A stretch of 64,000 nt of DNA from Eledone cirrhosa (lineage: Eukaryota; Mollusca; Cephalopoda; Octopoda; Eledonidae), in the NCBI GenBank assembly GCA_964016885.1, contig OZ024743.1, positions 72,275,870-72,339,869 of the forward strand, written 5' to 3'. Both the position numbers and the translations under genes were made by a program. Shown here one piece after another: positions 33,344 through 43,443 of this stretch. The number at the start of each line of letters is the position of its first letter. The stretch's first letter is position 1. The notes under the pieces were generated by a model, which was not told the origin of the DNA, did not search any database, and saw only the letters and a program-made list of their open reading frames with translations.

Positions 33344-36300
33344 TTATACTTCTCTTAGGTCAGTGTTGTTTGTTTGGGTGTTGTTGTTGTTCCACTCATT
33401 CTTTCTGTTTAGCTTTGGTCTTCTAATTTCTATTTCACTGGCCTCTCTGATTTGCCTATCTGCTGGGTCATTCCTCTGTTTAGATATTATTCTAATTTCT
33501 ATGTTGTCTATGTTACCGTCATGTTGTTGTCTAGCATGTTCGTATAGTACTGACCCGTTTTTTCGTCCTTTTAGTTCCCCCCAGTGTTGGTCTATCCTTT
33601 CACCTATGCTACGAGCTGTCTCACCTATGTATGTTGTTGTCATGTTTCTGCAGGTACCCTCTGTACATCTTATGCTATAGACTACGTTTCTAGTTTTACA
33701 GTTTATCCGGGGGTTCACCTTACATATGATACACTTCCTATTGGTACAGTGGGTTTTCTTAAAAGGGTAGGTTTTGCTGATCAGGGATTTTATGGTGGTT
33801 CCTGGCTTTTCTACCACCTTTATTTTTAAGTGGGTCTTTCTCAGGGCCTTTCTACACTGGTTAGCTAATTTCCCTCCAGGGGTGGCGTCCACAAACATGA
33901 CACTCTGATATCTCTGGTTGTCGTACCATGATGTGGCCTTCCCTATCTTATGTCTAGCCCTATCTAAGCTATTCCATGATTTGCTCCTGTATAGTGGGCA
34001 AATTCCTTTCATGTCCAGTTCTATGAGGGTCTTATACTTTTCCATGGCTCCTTCGTCTACTCTGACTCTGTCTCTTTGGTTGTAGCCAGAGAACTGCATG
34101 CGGTTGATGAAGTGTTGGATGTGTCCTTCCATTTCTGTTGGGTCGCACATGCTGGACACATTCTTCATCACTCGTACCAAATCTGCGATCAGAATATTAA
34201 ACTTAGCACTACTGGACATTGCTGAGCTTTTGAGTATCAGGTATTTGGAGGCCATGGGTTTAGCATAGTGTGAGTGAAGAATTTGGGCTCTCTCGTCTAT
34301 AGTGTTAATCCAGAGTTCTGTGTCTAATACAGGTAGTCTATTGTTAGGGTGTTTGGAAGGGAAGTCTATAGTTACAGTTATACTCTGGTGTATGGAATTA
34401 GCTATCTGCTGGATGCTTTCCAGCGTGCTACGATCTAAATCAAACTTGTTAGTGCTCTCTAGTGGGGGTGTTCTTATAACTATATTGATATCGTCTACAT
34501 AACGAGAGTACATGATGAGGTCTATGGAGCTTTCATTAAGGAGATCTTTAAGTCTCCTTTCCCACCATACCATGAAAAGGTTGGCAACATCACCAGCTAT
34601 GCTGACGCCGATGGCTGCTCCCTCATTTTGGGTGTAGATTTTCTCATTGAACTTAAATATGTGGCCCTTTAGGGTAGTTTTGATACTAGCCCCTATTCCA
34701 TGTGCGACCATTTTTCTTACCTGATCAGTGTTTTAGGGGGCCCGTATGGCTTTGGTCCACCCAATCTACCTTCCTATGGGAGTTTTTTTAGCCATTGAGG
34801 TTATGGTGGGGGGGTCTACCTCTTATAGGTCTACTAGGGCAGAAACATCTAAGGTCATGGCTGTCTAGGTAGTCAGTGTCGTAGGTAAGTCGAAGTAGGA
34901 GGCCCAGTTCGTCTGTGTCGACGTCGCAGAACTCCACCTCACTCTCAATGATCATCTCCACACATCTTTTCACAGCAAAATCAATGTTAATGGATGGGTA
35001 CAGTGACACCACATCCATGCTGCCTATTATGCAGTTGGATAGGCTCCTGTTTTTGTTGCACTCACTGATTCTGCTGAGGAGGTCCTCTGTACTTTCACAT
35101 ACATCTGGGGACATCTTGATTATGGGGCGTATAACCATTGAGAGGAAGTAGGAGATCCTGTAGTTGCTAGCTATATTAGCTCCGCATACGGGTCTTGTTG
35201 GTGGTCCTGTTGTCGGGTCGTCGACTGTCTTGTGGTCTTTGCGGAGCCCATACAAGGGTGGTATGCCATTGTTAGACGCCTGGAAGTTGTTGGCAGTGCG
35301 TCTGCTTGGCTTTAGGATGTCAGTCCACATCATCATGTGAGCGTTGAGGATTTTTTCTCTCCCATCGTGTGTTAGTTGTGCAACTTCGCTCGTGTTGGTG
35401 ATGTGGGGTTGCATTGCCTCGATGTAGTTCGGCATGCTATCTATTGACATCCTACCAGACTTATCTGTGGGTAGACACACTACCTCACCATCCCTTGTGC
35501 GCTGCTTGAGGCTAACCAGGCCTTCTACAGGTTTTCTCCCAAGTTGTTGGGCCTCTGGTCTGCTCTGTCTCATAGTGTACCTGTCTACTACCTGTCTAAT
35601 CTTATTTCTAGCTATGGTGAACTGTGCCTCCGTCTCGTCATCTATTTGCTGTGGTATGCAAACTCTTTTATTAAAGGGTAACCTCGTAGGATAGATATTA
35701 CCCATCTTATATGTTTTGTCAGCTGGGTTGAAAAATAGTTTCTCTAAGGGGTTGTTATTTCTATCGTCATAGTTGTGTGTGTTGCTATTATTGTCATCAT
35801 GGTGGTTTTTGTTGTTTCTATCATTAGCATTATTATTATTATTGTTATGATTGCTAGATGTATTGTTGTTTACTTCACCGTTATTGTTGTTGTTGCTACT
35901 GCTATTTCTACCATTGTGGTTGTTACTATTATTATGTTTCTTGTTTTTGTTGATGTTGCTACATGTACTATTTCCATTATTACCACTGTGGTTATTGTTG
36001 TTGTTGTTCGTATTGTTACCGTTATTACTACTGTGGTCACTGTTGCTGTGTCTGTGGTTAACGTTTCTATTATTATTATTATTGTGGTTGTTGTTGTTCC
36101 GTCTATCGCTAGTATTATTGCCATTATCACTATTTCTCACTTTCCTGCCATTGTTATGGTTATGGCTGTTATTTCTATACCCAGAGTTATTGTTTATATT
36201 ATTACTACCGTTATTATTGTTGTTGTTGTTTACCTTTGCATTCCAACGTATTTTTGTGAAACACTTTTCCAGCTCCGTTTTGCATTCCATAGGATTAATC

Positions 36301-36350
36301 TTTTTGTAGATGGCAAAATAGAAATAACGACAAGATAGAAATAACGACAA
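33344..36350 (-). pseudogene. PLE-5 left copy polyprotein: Asn-rich leader, RT, GIY-YIG
   Basis: The coding sense runs 36350 to 33344. The first segment (36350-34788) has an N-terminal MECKTELEKCFTKIRW block and a ~160-residue Asn/His-rich low-complexity region. It continues with LPTDKSGRMSI, YGLRKDHK, TRPVCGANIASNYR and SMDVVSLYPSINID (RT motif A). The second (34711-33344) has GAAIGVSIAGDVANLFM (motif B), MYSRYVDDINIVI (motif C), RLPVLDTELW, CTNRKCIICK, VVYSIRCTEGTC, TYIGETARSIGERIDQHW and EASEIEIRR. Two lesions separate them: a 7-G run (34809-34815) where the right copy has six, and a TAA near 34733 where the right copy has CAA. Otherwise RT and nuclease motifs are intact. The first residues from 36350 are in-frame translation of the 17-bp repeat, so the true start is probably the later Met. 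Confidence 0.9.
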
Positions 36351-36384
36351 GATAGAAATAACGACAAGATAGAAATAACGACAA
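36318..36384. repeat. 17-bp tandem repeat at the dimer junction
   Basis: ATAGAAATAACGACAAG is repeated about four times without error. The first copy follows unique left-copy sequence and the last runs into the right copy. The inner left copy has GATAGAAATAACAACCCC at the equivalent position, so the junction shares a 12-nt identity with the element. Confidence 0.92.
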
Positions 36385-36430
36385 CCCCTTAGAGAAACTA
36401 TTTTTCAACCCAGCTGACAAAACATATAAG

Positions 36431-38638
36431 ATGGGTAATATCTATCCTACGAGGTTACCCTTTAATAAAAGAGTTTGCATACCACAGCAAATAGATGACG
36501 AGACGGAGGCACAGTTCACCATAGCTAGAAATAAGATTAGACAGGTAGTAGACAGGTACACTATGAGACAGAGCAGACCAGAGGCCCAACAACTTGGGAG
36601 AAAACCTGTAGAAGGCCTGGTTAGCCTCAAGCAGCGCACAAGGGATGGTGAGGTAGTGTGTCTACCCACAGATAAGTCTGGTAGGATGTCAATAGATAGC
36701 ATGCCGAACTACATCGAGGCAATGCAACCCCACATCACCAACACGAGCGAAGTTGCACAACTAACACACGATGGGAGAGAAAAAATCCTCAACGCTCACA
36801 TGATGATGTGGACTGACATCCTAAAGCCAAGCAGACGCACTGCCAACAACTTCCAGGCGTCTAACAATGGCATACCACCCTTGTATGGGCTCCGCAAAGA
36901 CCACAAGACAGTCGACGACCCGACAACAGGACCACCAACAAGACCCGTATGCGGAGCTAATATAGCTAGCAACTACAGGATCTCCTACTTCCTCTCAATG
37001 GTTATACGCCCCATAATCAAGATGTCCCCAGATGTATGTGAAAGTACAGTGGACCTCCTCAGCAGAATCAGTGAGTGCAACAAAAACAGGAGCCTATCCA
37101 ACTGCATAATAGGCAGCATGGATGTGGTGTCACTGTACCCATCCATTAACATTGATTTTGCTGTGAAAAGATGTGTGGAGATGATCATTGAGAGTGAGGT
37201 GGAGTTCTGCGACGTCGACACAGACGAACTGGGCCTCCTACCTAGACTTACCTACGACACTGACTACCTAGACAGCCATGGCCTTAGATGTTTCTGCCCT
37301 AGTAGACCTATAAGAGGTAGACCCCCCACCATAATCTCAATGGCTAAAAAGACTCCCATAGGAAGGTGGATTGGGTGGACCAAAGCCATACGGACCCCCC
37401 AAAACACTGATCAGGTAAGAAAAATGGTCGCACATGCAATAGGGGCTAGTATCAAAACTACCCTAAAGGGCCACATATTTAAGTTCAATGTGAAAATCTA
37501 CACCCAAAATGAGGGAGCAGCCATCGGCGTCAGCATAGCTGGTGATGTTGCCAACCTTTTCATGGTATGGTGGGAAAGGAGACTTAAAGATCTCCTTAAT
37601 GAAAGCTCCATAGACCTCATCATGTACTCTCGTTATGTAGACGATATCAATATAGTTATAAGAACACCCCCACTAGAGAGCACTAACAAGTTTGATTTAG
37701 AACGTAGCACGATGGAATGCATCCAGCAGATAGCTAATTCCATACACCAGAGTATAACTGTAACTATAGTCTTCCCTTCCAAACACCCTAACAATAGACT
37801 ACCTGTATTAGACACAGAACTCTGGATTAACACTATAGACGAGAGAGCCCAAATGCTCCACTCACACTATGCTAAACCCATGGCCTCCAAATACCTGATA
37901 CTCAAAAACTCAGCAATGTCCAGTAGTGGTAAGTTTAATATTCTGATCGCAGATTTGGTACGAGTGATGAAGAATGTGTCCAGCATGTGCGACCCAACAG
38001 AAATGGAAGGACACATCCAACACTTCATCAACCGCATGCAGTTCTCTGGCTACAACCAAAGAGACAGAGTCAGAGTATACGAAGGAGCCATGGAAAAGTA
38101 TAAGACCCTCATAGAACTGGACATGAAAGGAATTTGCCCACTATACAGGAGCAAATCATGGAATAGCTTAGATAGGGCTAGACATAAGATAGGGAAGGCC
38201 ACATCATGGTACGACAACCAGAGATATCAGAGTGTCATGTTTGTGGACGCCACCTCTGGAGGGAAATTAGCTAACCAGTGTAGAAAGGCCCTGAGAAAGA
38301 CCCACTTAAAAATAAAGGTGGTAGAAAAGCCAGGAACCACCATAAAATCCTTGATCAGCAAAACCTACCCTTTTAAGAAAACCCACTGTACCAATAGGAA
38401 GTGTATCATATGTAAGGTAAACCCCCGGATAAACTGTAAAACTAGAAACGTAGTCTATAGCATAAGATGTACAGAGGGTACTTGCAGAAACATGACAACA
38501 ACATACATAGGTGAGACAGCTCATAGCATAGGTGAAAGGATAGACCAACACTGGGGGGAACTAAAAGGACGAAAAAACGTGTCAGTACTATACGAACATG
38601 CTAGACAACAACATGACGGTAACATAGACAACATATAA
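36431..38638 (+). CDS. PLE-5 right copy polyprotein (RT + GIY-YIG), long ORF with premature stop
   Basis: A 735-codon open frame, the longest in the window; the same frame is open back to the junction at 36387. RT blocks: LPTDKSGRMSI, YGLRKDHK, MDVVSLYPSI (motif A), GAAIGVSIAGDVANLF (motif B), RYVDDINIVI (motif C, both Asp present). The connector carries CTNRKCIICKVNPRINC. The nuclease shows VVYSIRC, TYIGETAHSIGERIDQHW and H-x-R-x-Q-H. A TAA at 38636-38638 falls just after HDGNIDNI, where the sister copies have GAA, and removes about 45 C-terminal codons including the EASEIEIRR block that holds the expected catalytic Glu. It lacks its own Asn-rich leader and start region. ATG 36431 is only the first Met in frame. 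Confidence 0.88.
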   Translation: MGNIYPTRLPFNKRVCIPQQIDDETEAQFTIARNKIRQVVDRYTMRQSRPEAQQLGRKPVEGLVSLKQRTRDGEVVCLPTDKSGRMSIDSMPNYIEAMQPHITNTSEVAQLTHDGREKILNAHMMMWTDILKPSRRTANNFQASNNGIPPLYGLRKDHKTVDDPTTGPPTRPVCGANIASNYRISYFLSMVIRPIIKMSPDVCESTVDLLSRISECNKNRSLSNCIIGSMDVVSLYPSINIDFAVKRCVEMIIESEVEFCDVDTDELGLLPRLTYDTDYLDSHGLRCFCPSRPIRGRPPTIISMAKKTPIGRWIGWTKAIRTPQNTDQVRKMVAHAIGASIKTTLKGHIFKFNVKIYTQNEGAAIGVSIAGDVANLFMVWWERRLKDLLNESSIDLIMYSRYVDDINIVIRTPPLESTNKFDLERSTMECIQQIANSIHQSITVTIVFPSKHPNNRLPVLDTELWINTIDERAQMLHSHYAKPMASKYLILKNSAMSSSGKFNILIADLVRVMKNVSSMCDPTEMEGHIQHFINRMQFSGYNQRDRVRVYEGAMEKYKTLIELDMKGICPLYRSKSWNSLDRARHKIGKATSWYDNQRYQSVMFVDATSGGKLANQCRKALRKTHLKIKVVEKPGTTIKSLISKTYPFKKTHCTNRKCIICKVNPRINCKTRNVVYSIRCTEGTCRNMTTTYIGETAHSIGERIDQHWGELKGRKNVSVLYEHARQQHDGNIDNI

Positions 38639-38770
38639 ATTAGAATAATATCTAAACATAGGAATGACCCAGCAGATAGGCAAATCAGAGAGGCCAGTGA
38701 AATAGAAATTAGAAGACCAAAGCTAAACAGAAAGAATGAGTGGAACAACAACAACACCCAAACAAACAAC

Positions 38771-39371
38771 ACTGACCTAAGAGAAGTATAAATAAGTAAA
38801 TAAAATTAAATAAAATAAGATAAATAAATACATACACAAGCACAATAACAACAAGCACATAAACCCACACTAGTCACCCAGCAGACACAACACTATACAC
38901 ACTAGTCACACATCACACATAACACTGTACACACACGCAAACGCATGCGCAAAGAAGACAAAATAAAATAAGATAAACAAACAAGCAAATAAATAAATAA
39001 ATATATAGACAGACTGAATAAAAAATGGCGTAGACATACAACACAACAGGAGGAACAATGAATATAACACCACTGACGATGTTGCAGATGTGCAACGAAA
39101 GATTTATGTAAATTATGTAAACTATATATATATATATATGTGTTTGTGTCTATATTGTATCTGTATTATTTTTGACCGCCGGTCATTCAATGGCAACATT
39201 GAGGACCGAGTAAGTTAGATCGCAGATATAAAAGACAGCGAGAAGCGAAAACCAACCAAACAGTGAGTGTGTTCTGTTATTAATTCTGGCAATATTACGC
39301 AAATATGACCCTCCCCAAGTATAACAATATCTGTTTCGACACACGATTTCATATAAAAAACCTCGCAAAAC

Positions 39372-39372
<1 letters not shown>
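38771..39372 (+). repeat. PLE-5 right copy, 3' UTR
   Basis: After the original ORF end (AACACTGACCTAAGAGAAGTATAA) come A-rich TAAATAAA repeats, a CA-rich stretch, the hammerhead-like boxes (39073-39101), a (TA)n and the end AACCTCGCAAAACT next to (TA)n. It is the reverse complement of 32764-33343. Confidence 0.88.
39073..39101 (+). ncRNA. Hammerhead-like boxes in PLE-5 right 3' UTR
   Basis: CTGACGA-T-GTTGCA-GATG-TGCAAC-GAAAG, identical to the left copy. The core boxes and stem II are convincing. Stems I and III are not established. Confidence 0.45.
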
Positions 39373-39440
<68 letters not shown>

Positions 39441-39442
<2 letters not shown>

Positions 39443-39659
39443 CACACGATGGGAGAGAAAAAATCCTCAACGCTCACATGATGATGTGGACTGACATCCT
39501 AAAGCCAAGCAGACGCACTGCCAACAACTTCCAGGCGTCTAACAATGGCATACCACCCTTGTATGGGCTCCGCAAAGACCACAAGACAGTCGACGACCCG
39601 ACAATAGGACCACCAACAAGACCCGTATGCGGAGCTAATATAGCTAGCAACTACAGGAT
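39441..39659 (+). pseudogene. 219-bp internal fragment of PLE-5
   Basis: Near-identical to 36764-36979 of the right copy (one noticeable change, ACAATAGG for ACAACAGG). It codes MMWTDILKPSRRTANNF to ANIASNYR in frame. It has neither end of the element and sits between the (TA)n next to the right copy (39373-39440) and the palindromic unit starting at 39665. It is probably a by-product of the same insertion or rearrangement. Confidence 0.9.
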
Positions 39660-39664
39660 ATATA

Positions 39665-40275
39665 TTTAGTTTTTTATTTCAGCTTGTATAAATGTTCATA
39701 CCTCGCTAATATATTTTATATCTTTCTAAAGACGAAGTCGCTTCTCTATTCTTTAAAATATTTTCTAACTGATATCCTATCTTTCGTTGTTCATAAATAT
39801 TAAGAATGGATTTCCACCTGTAATGAAGGAACAAAATATGTTAGCATATCCCCTATAAGGTATTCTCCATTCATACTGATTGATAACGTAAGAGGAAATT
39901 CAGTATATATATTAATATGATATTATAGTATATAGAGCAGGCTTCATATTTATGCTATTAATTGATTAGGTTTAGAATAATGAATAGAGTAATTCATATC
40001 ACTGATATCAAGATATGTTATTAACGAATAAATATCCCAATATTGTCACATTTCTCCACATAAAACATTGTTTCTATGTCGGTCTTTTATAATCAGTGGC
40101 CTCAGTTTTATTATTATTGTTTTCTTTGTAGATTCTTTCTGATTTAATGTAATCTTTCACACACAGAAACATACATATATATATATATATTCAAGAATCG
40201 GAGACGAGATCATATAGGAAGCATATCTAACGATCTTTCGATTACAGAATCCAGATCAAGTTCCATCTGTAATAG

Positions 40276-40346
<71 letters not shown>

Positions 40347-40672
40347 TTACTCTATTCATTATTCTAAACCTAATCAATTAATAGCATAAATATGAAGCCT
40401 GCTCTATATACTATAATATCATATTAATATATATACTGAATTTCCTCTTACGTTATCAATCAGTATGAATGGAGAATACCTTATAGGGGATATGCTAACA
40501 TATTTTGTTCCTTCATTACAGGTGGAAATCCATTCTTAATATTTATGAACAACGAAAGATAGGATATCAGTTAGAAAATATTTCAAAGAATAGAGAAGCG
40601 ACTTCGTCTTTAGAAAGATATAAAATATATTAGCGAGGTATGAACATTTATACAAGCTGAAATAAAAAACTA
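39665..40672. repeat. Palindromic unit with ~333-bp arms
   Basis: The arms 39665-39998 and 40341-40672 are almost perfect reverse complements, from TAGTTTTTTATTTCAGCTTG to AGAGTAATTCATAT, around a ~340-bp centre that contains (TA)n at 40279-40342. No coding sequence. The very high arm identity suggests recent formation. Confidence 0.92.
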
Positions 40673-40792
40673 AATTTGACAAGAAAGAAAAGCCTACTTA
40701 TTTGTCATTTGCAAATGTTGTATCCGCCGGGAATATTGTATGATTTCTAATACAACACCTACTTACATGCAGCCTTAGGCCATCGATTATAA

Positions 40793-40846
<54 letters not shown>

Positions 40847-41370
40847 ATGTGCGTGTGTGTGTATAATTATATGTATACGTGTATGTATGTATATGTATAG
40901 TAAACTATGAATTAACATGTTTCTTCTATTTACAAAAGTGACTAATTTAGCTTCTTACTTCTTTGTCATAAGACGAGTGTATATATATATATATATAGAT
41001 GTATATGTACACACACACCCACAAACACATATATATATACATCTATATATATGTATGTGTGTGTGTGTATGTATGTTAGTTATATAACAGTTGTTCGAGG
41101 CGGCTTTTTGAAGCAGTCGATGCTGTTACGTTACGAGGTCCGTTTCGTTTTGGTGATGGCTGTAGTTTGCAGAGTGTAAATAGAATTTAAAATTCGATGT
41201 CAGTGTTGCAGCATATGTACACATTTTATTTGCACATTACAATAGTTTCAAATCGATCGGTTCATGGTACAGTCAAAGAGACGAGGCCTGATTCTTATTC
41301 GACATCTCGTTAGATATGCGAGATTATATGTGCAAAGAAACATCGTCTCATTCTATGTATATATATATAT
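40673..41370. other. AT-rich spacer with TG/TA microsatellites and a UTR-like fragment
   Basis: TA/TG runs lie at 40793-40862 and 40979-41070. At about 41190-41300 the minus strand reads GAAACTATTGTAATGTGCAAATAAAA, which matches the GAAAC...AATAAA segment of the motif at 43.35 kb. The CTGANGA half is not recognisable. Confidence 0.6.
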
Positions 41371-41421
41371 ATAGTATAAAGAAAACGAAAAATCAGTGAT
41401 GCATCTGGACTTAATTTATTG

Positions 41422-41512
41422 CGTGTTATAATTGTTTTGCCGGCAGGTAGCTCGAGACATGGTCTTTGTATGTATATGGCTGATTCTACTTCTGCGTGTT
41501 CTTTCAGATACG
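41422..41512 (-). ncRNA. Damaged hammerhead-like motif, left arm
   Basis: Inverted counterpart of 43061-43151. GAAAC has become CAAAAC and stem II has lost a pair, so it is probably inactive. Confidence 0.4.
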
Positions 41513-42287
41513 GGTGATTCGTCTGGAACAAATTTTATTACTGGGGTGTTATTATCAAAAAACACCCTAAAAAAACCCTACTTCTACTCTTGTCATGACA
41601 TTGGCTATTTTTACTCCACGTCATCACAAGTTCTGGTCAGTATCTGCTGCCACACGAGTCATCAGCCATTTTCCGTCCGACACGTTTCGATGGAGTCATG
41701 CTGGGTTCAGTATTTCACACGTCTGTTCACACTTCAGAGTAAGCACCCACACATACTAATATACACACATAAACACACACACATGCAGACACATACATAT
41801 TTATGCATACACACACGTACGCCTACATGCGCAGATACACGCACCCCCACATACATACATAAAAGTATATATACACACACTCTCTCTCCCTTACTTCCAC
41901 GGACCCACTCACACCCACTTGTGGATACATATCGCCACAAGCCTTATGACGGCTGCTTACTTCTCGCCCTGTATCAGGTGGGATAAGCATGGCCTACTCA
42001 AACATACACATATATACATACATATACCTACGCATATGCCAATATACATACATCTACACATGCATGCGCACACATGTTGCCACATGCATACACCTGCACA
42101 TATGCATATCTGCCTACACATACATGTGCTTCCACATATACATATATAAACAAAACCGTAAATTAAAAGTTAAAAATACATTATGCAATAAAACAAAACA
42201 TTATACAATAAAATAACGGTAAATTACCGTAACATAAAAAATATACTATATAATATAATATACAATATGATATATATATATATATAT

Positions 42288-42326
<39 letters not shown>

Positions 42327-43060
42327 CACATACACACATGTCCACAGTCTCATACATACATATACGGATATATACGGATATATATAAAGGATATGTGATA
42401 AAGAAATACAACAAGAATAATAGTAATATAATCATCCGCGCAGATTCCTATGAGATGCACATAAACACATACATGTATGCACAAATACACATACACTCAC
42501 ATAGAGGCCCATATATGCATGCACCCGCACCCAGACATATATATCTATATATATATATACACACACATATATATATATATATACACACAGTTACCCACCC
42601 CCACACACACACCTAATCATACGTGGCTATACGTACATACGCACACATACATAGACATAGATATATATATATATATTCATATATACACACATATATACAT
42701 ATACACACATACACCCACATTCCGCCACATATGTACATACATGCACATGTCTGCACATACACGACCGTATAAGCTCATGCACACACGCACCCATGCCCAT
42801 ACACCCCCCAGCACCCACCCACATATATATATATACATATACATATACACACACACGTACATATACCCACGCACAGGTCCAATCATAAAAACACGCGAAT
42901 ATAAACGCAATATGATAATAAAATAAAATAAATAAATAAATTTACAATATTTTAGGGTACACTAAAATCTGTATGTAACTGCATAAATAGGTACAAGAAA
43001 AAAAACGGTGTTTTTTTATGATAACACCCCAGTCATAAAATTTGCTCCAGACGAAACACC

Positions 43061-43151
43061 CGTGTCTGAAAGAACCCGCAGAAGTAGAATCAGACAGATC
43101 CATACAATGATCGTGTCTCGAGCTACCTGCCGGCGAAACAATTGTAACACG
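43061..43151 (+). ncRNA. Hammerhead-like ribozyme motif, right arm
   Basis: Stem I is CGTGT (43061-43065) with ACACG (43147-43151), 5 bp. The first box is CTGAAAGA (43066-43073), one A longer than CTGANGA. Stem II is ACCC-GCAG against CTGC-CGGC: two C-G pairs, a C.C mismatch, then 4 bp. GAAA is at 43135-43138. Stem III ACA/UGU has a 2-nt loop; the cleavage triplet is GUA, with A17 at 43146. AATAAA is at 43153-43158. Confidence 0.6.
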
Positions 43152-43350
43152 CAATAAATTAAGTCCAGATGCATCACTGATTTTTCCTTTTTTTATACTA
43201 TCTACACTCTACTCTGCTGAATATCGAGTGCTAATTTTGACATACCGCCTAATGAAGCACCATAGCTACCATTATACACAACTATATATATATATATATA
43301 TATCACATACGGAATGGAGAATAATTGGTGCGACGAATAAAATTTATTAG

Positions 43351-43443
43351 ACATATTACAATCGTTTCACTGGCGACCAGCTCGAGGAACGATCGATACA
43401 ATGATCGAACTTGACTCAGAAATCGCAAGATCCTCAGATACGT
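43351..43443 (-). ncRNA. Hammerhead-like ribozyme motif
   Basis: On the minus strand: stem I ACGUAU/AUAUGU (6 bp with one G.U), CTGAGGA (43437-43431), stem II UCUU-GCGAUU against GGUCGC-CAGU, GAAAC (43368-43364). Stem III is ACG/UGU with one G.U and the cleavage triplet is GUA. AATAAA follows at 43348-43343. (TA)n lies just outside at 43283-43302. Confidence 0.6.

Larger units (their letters stand above)
32764..39372. mobile_element. PLE-5 inverted dimer: two Asn-rich PLE copies fused head to head
   Basis: The left copy (32764-36317, minus) and right copy (36387-39372, plus) are near-identical reverse complements over about 3 kb each. Their 3' ends point outward and both stop at (TA)n. They meet at a short array of a 17-bp unit (36318-36384). 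The left copy keeps an Asn/His-rich N-terminal region. The right copy starts exactly at CAACCCCTTAGAGAAAC, inside the coding sequence (matching 35719-35752 of the left copy). Confidence 0.93.
41371..43203. mobile_element. Inverted-repeat unit with CA-rich interior
   Basis: Arms 41371-41590 and about 42985-43203 are reverse complements (ATCAGTGATGCATCTGGAC, TTATTGCGTGTTA, CCGGCAGGTAGCTCGAGAC, GGTGTT). The ~1.4 kb interior is mostly degenerate ACACATAC-type simple sequence (41740-42900), and its Thr/His-rich frames are artefacts. The right arm holds a well-formed hammerhead motif; the left arm a damaged one. (TA)n abuts the left end. Confidence 0.85.

Noticed and set aside
35775..36338. 187- and 152-codon plus-strand frames rich in V/I and L
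   Set aside because: They lie antisense to the Asn/His-rich leader of PLE-5 and arise from its AAT/AAC repeats.
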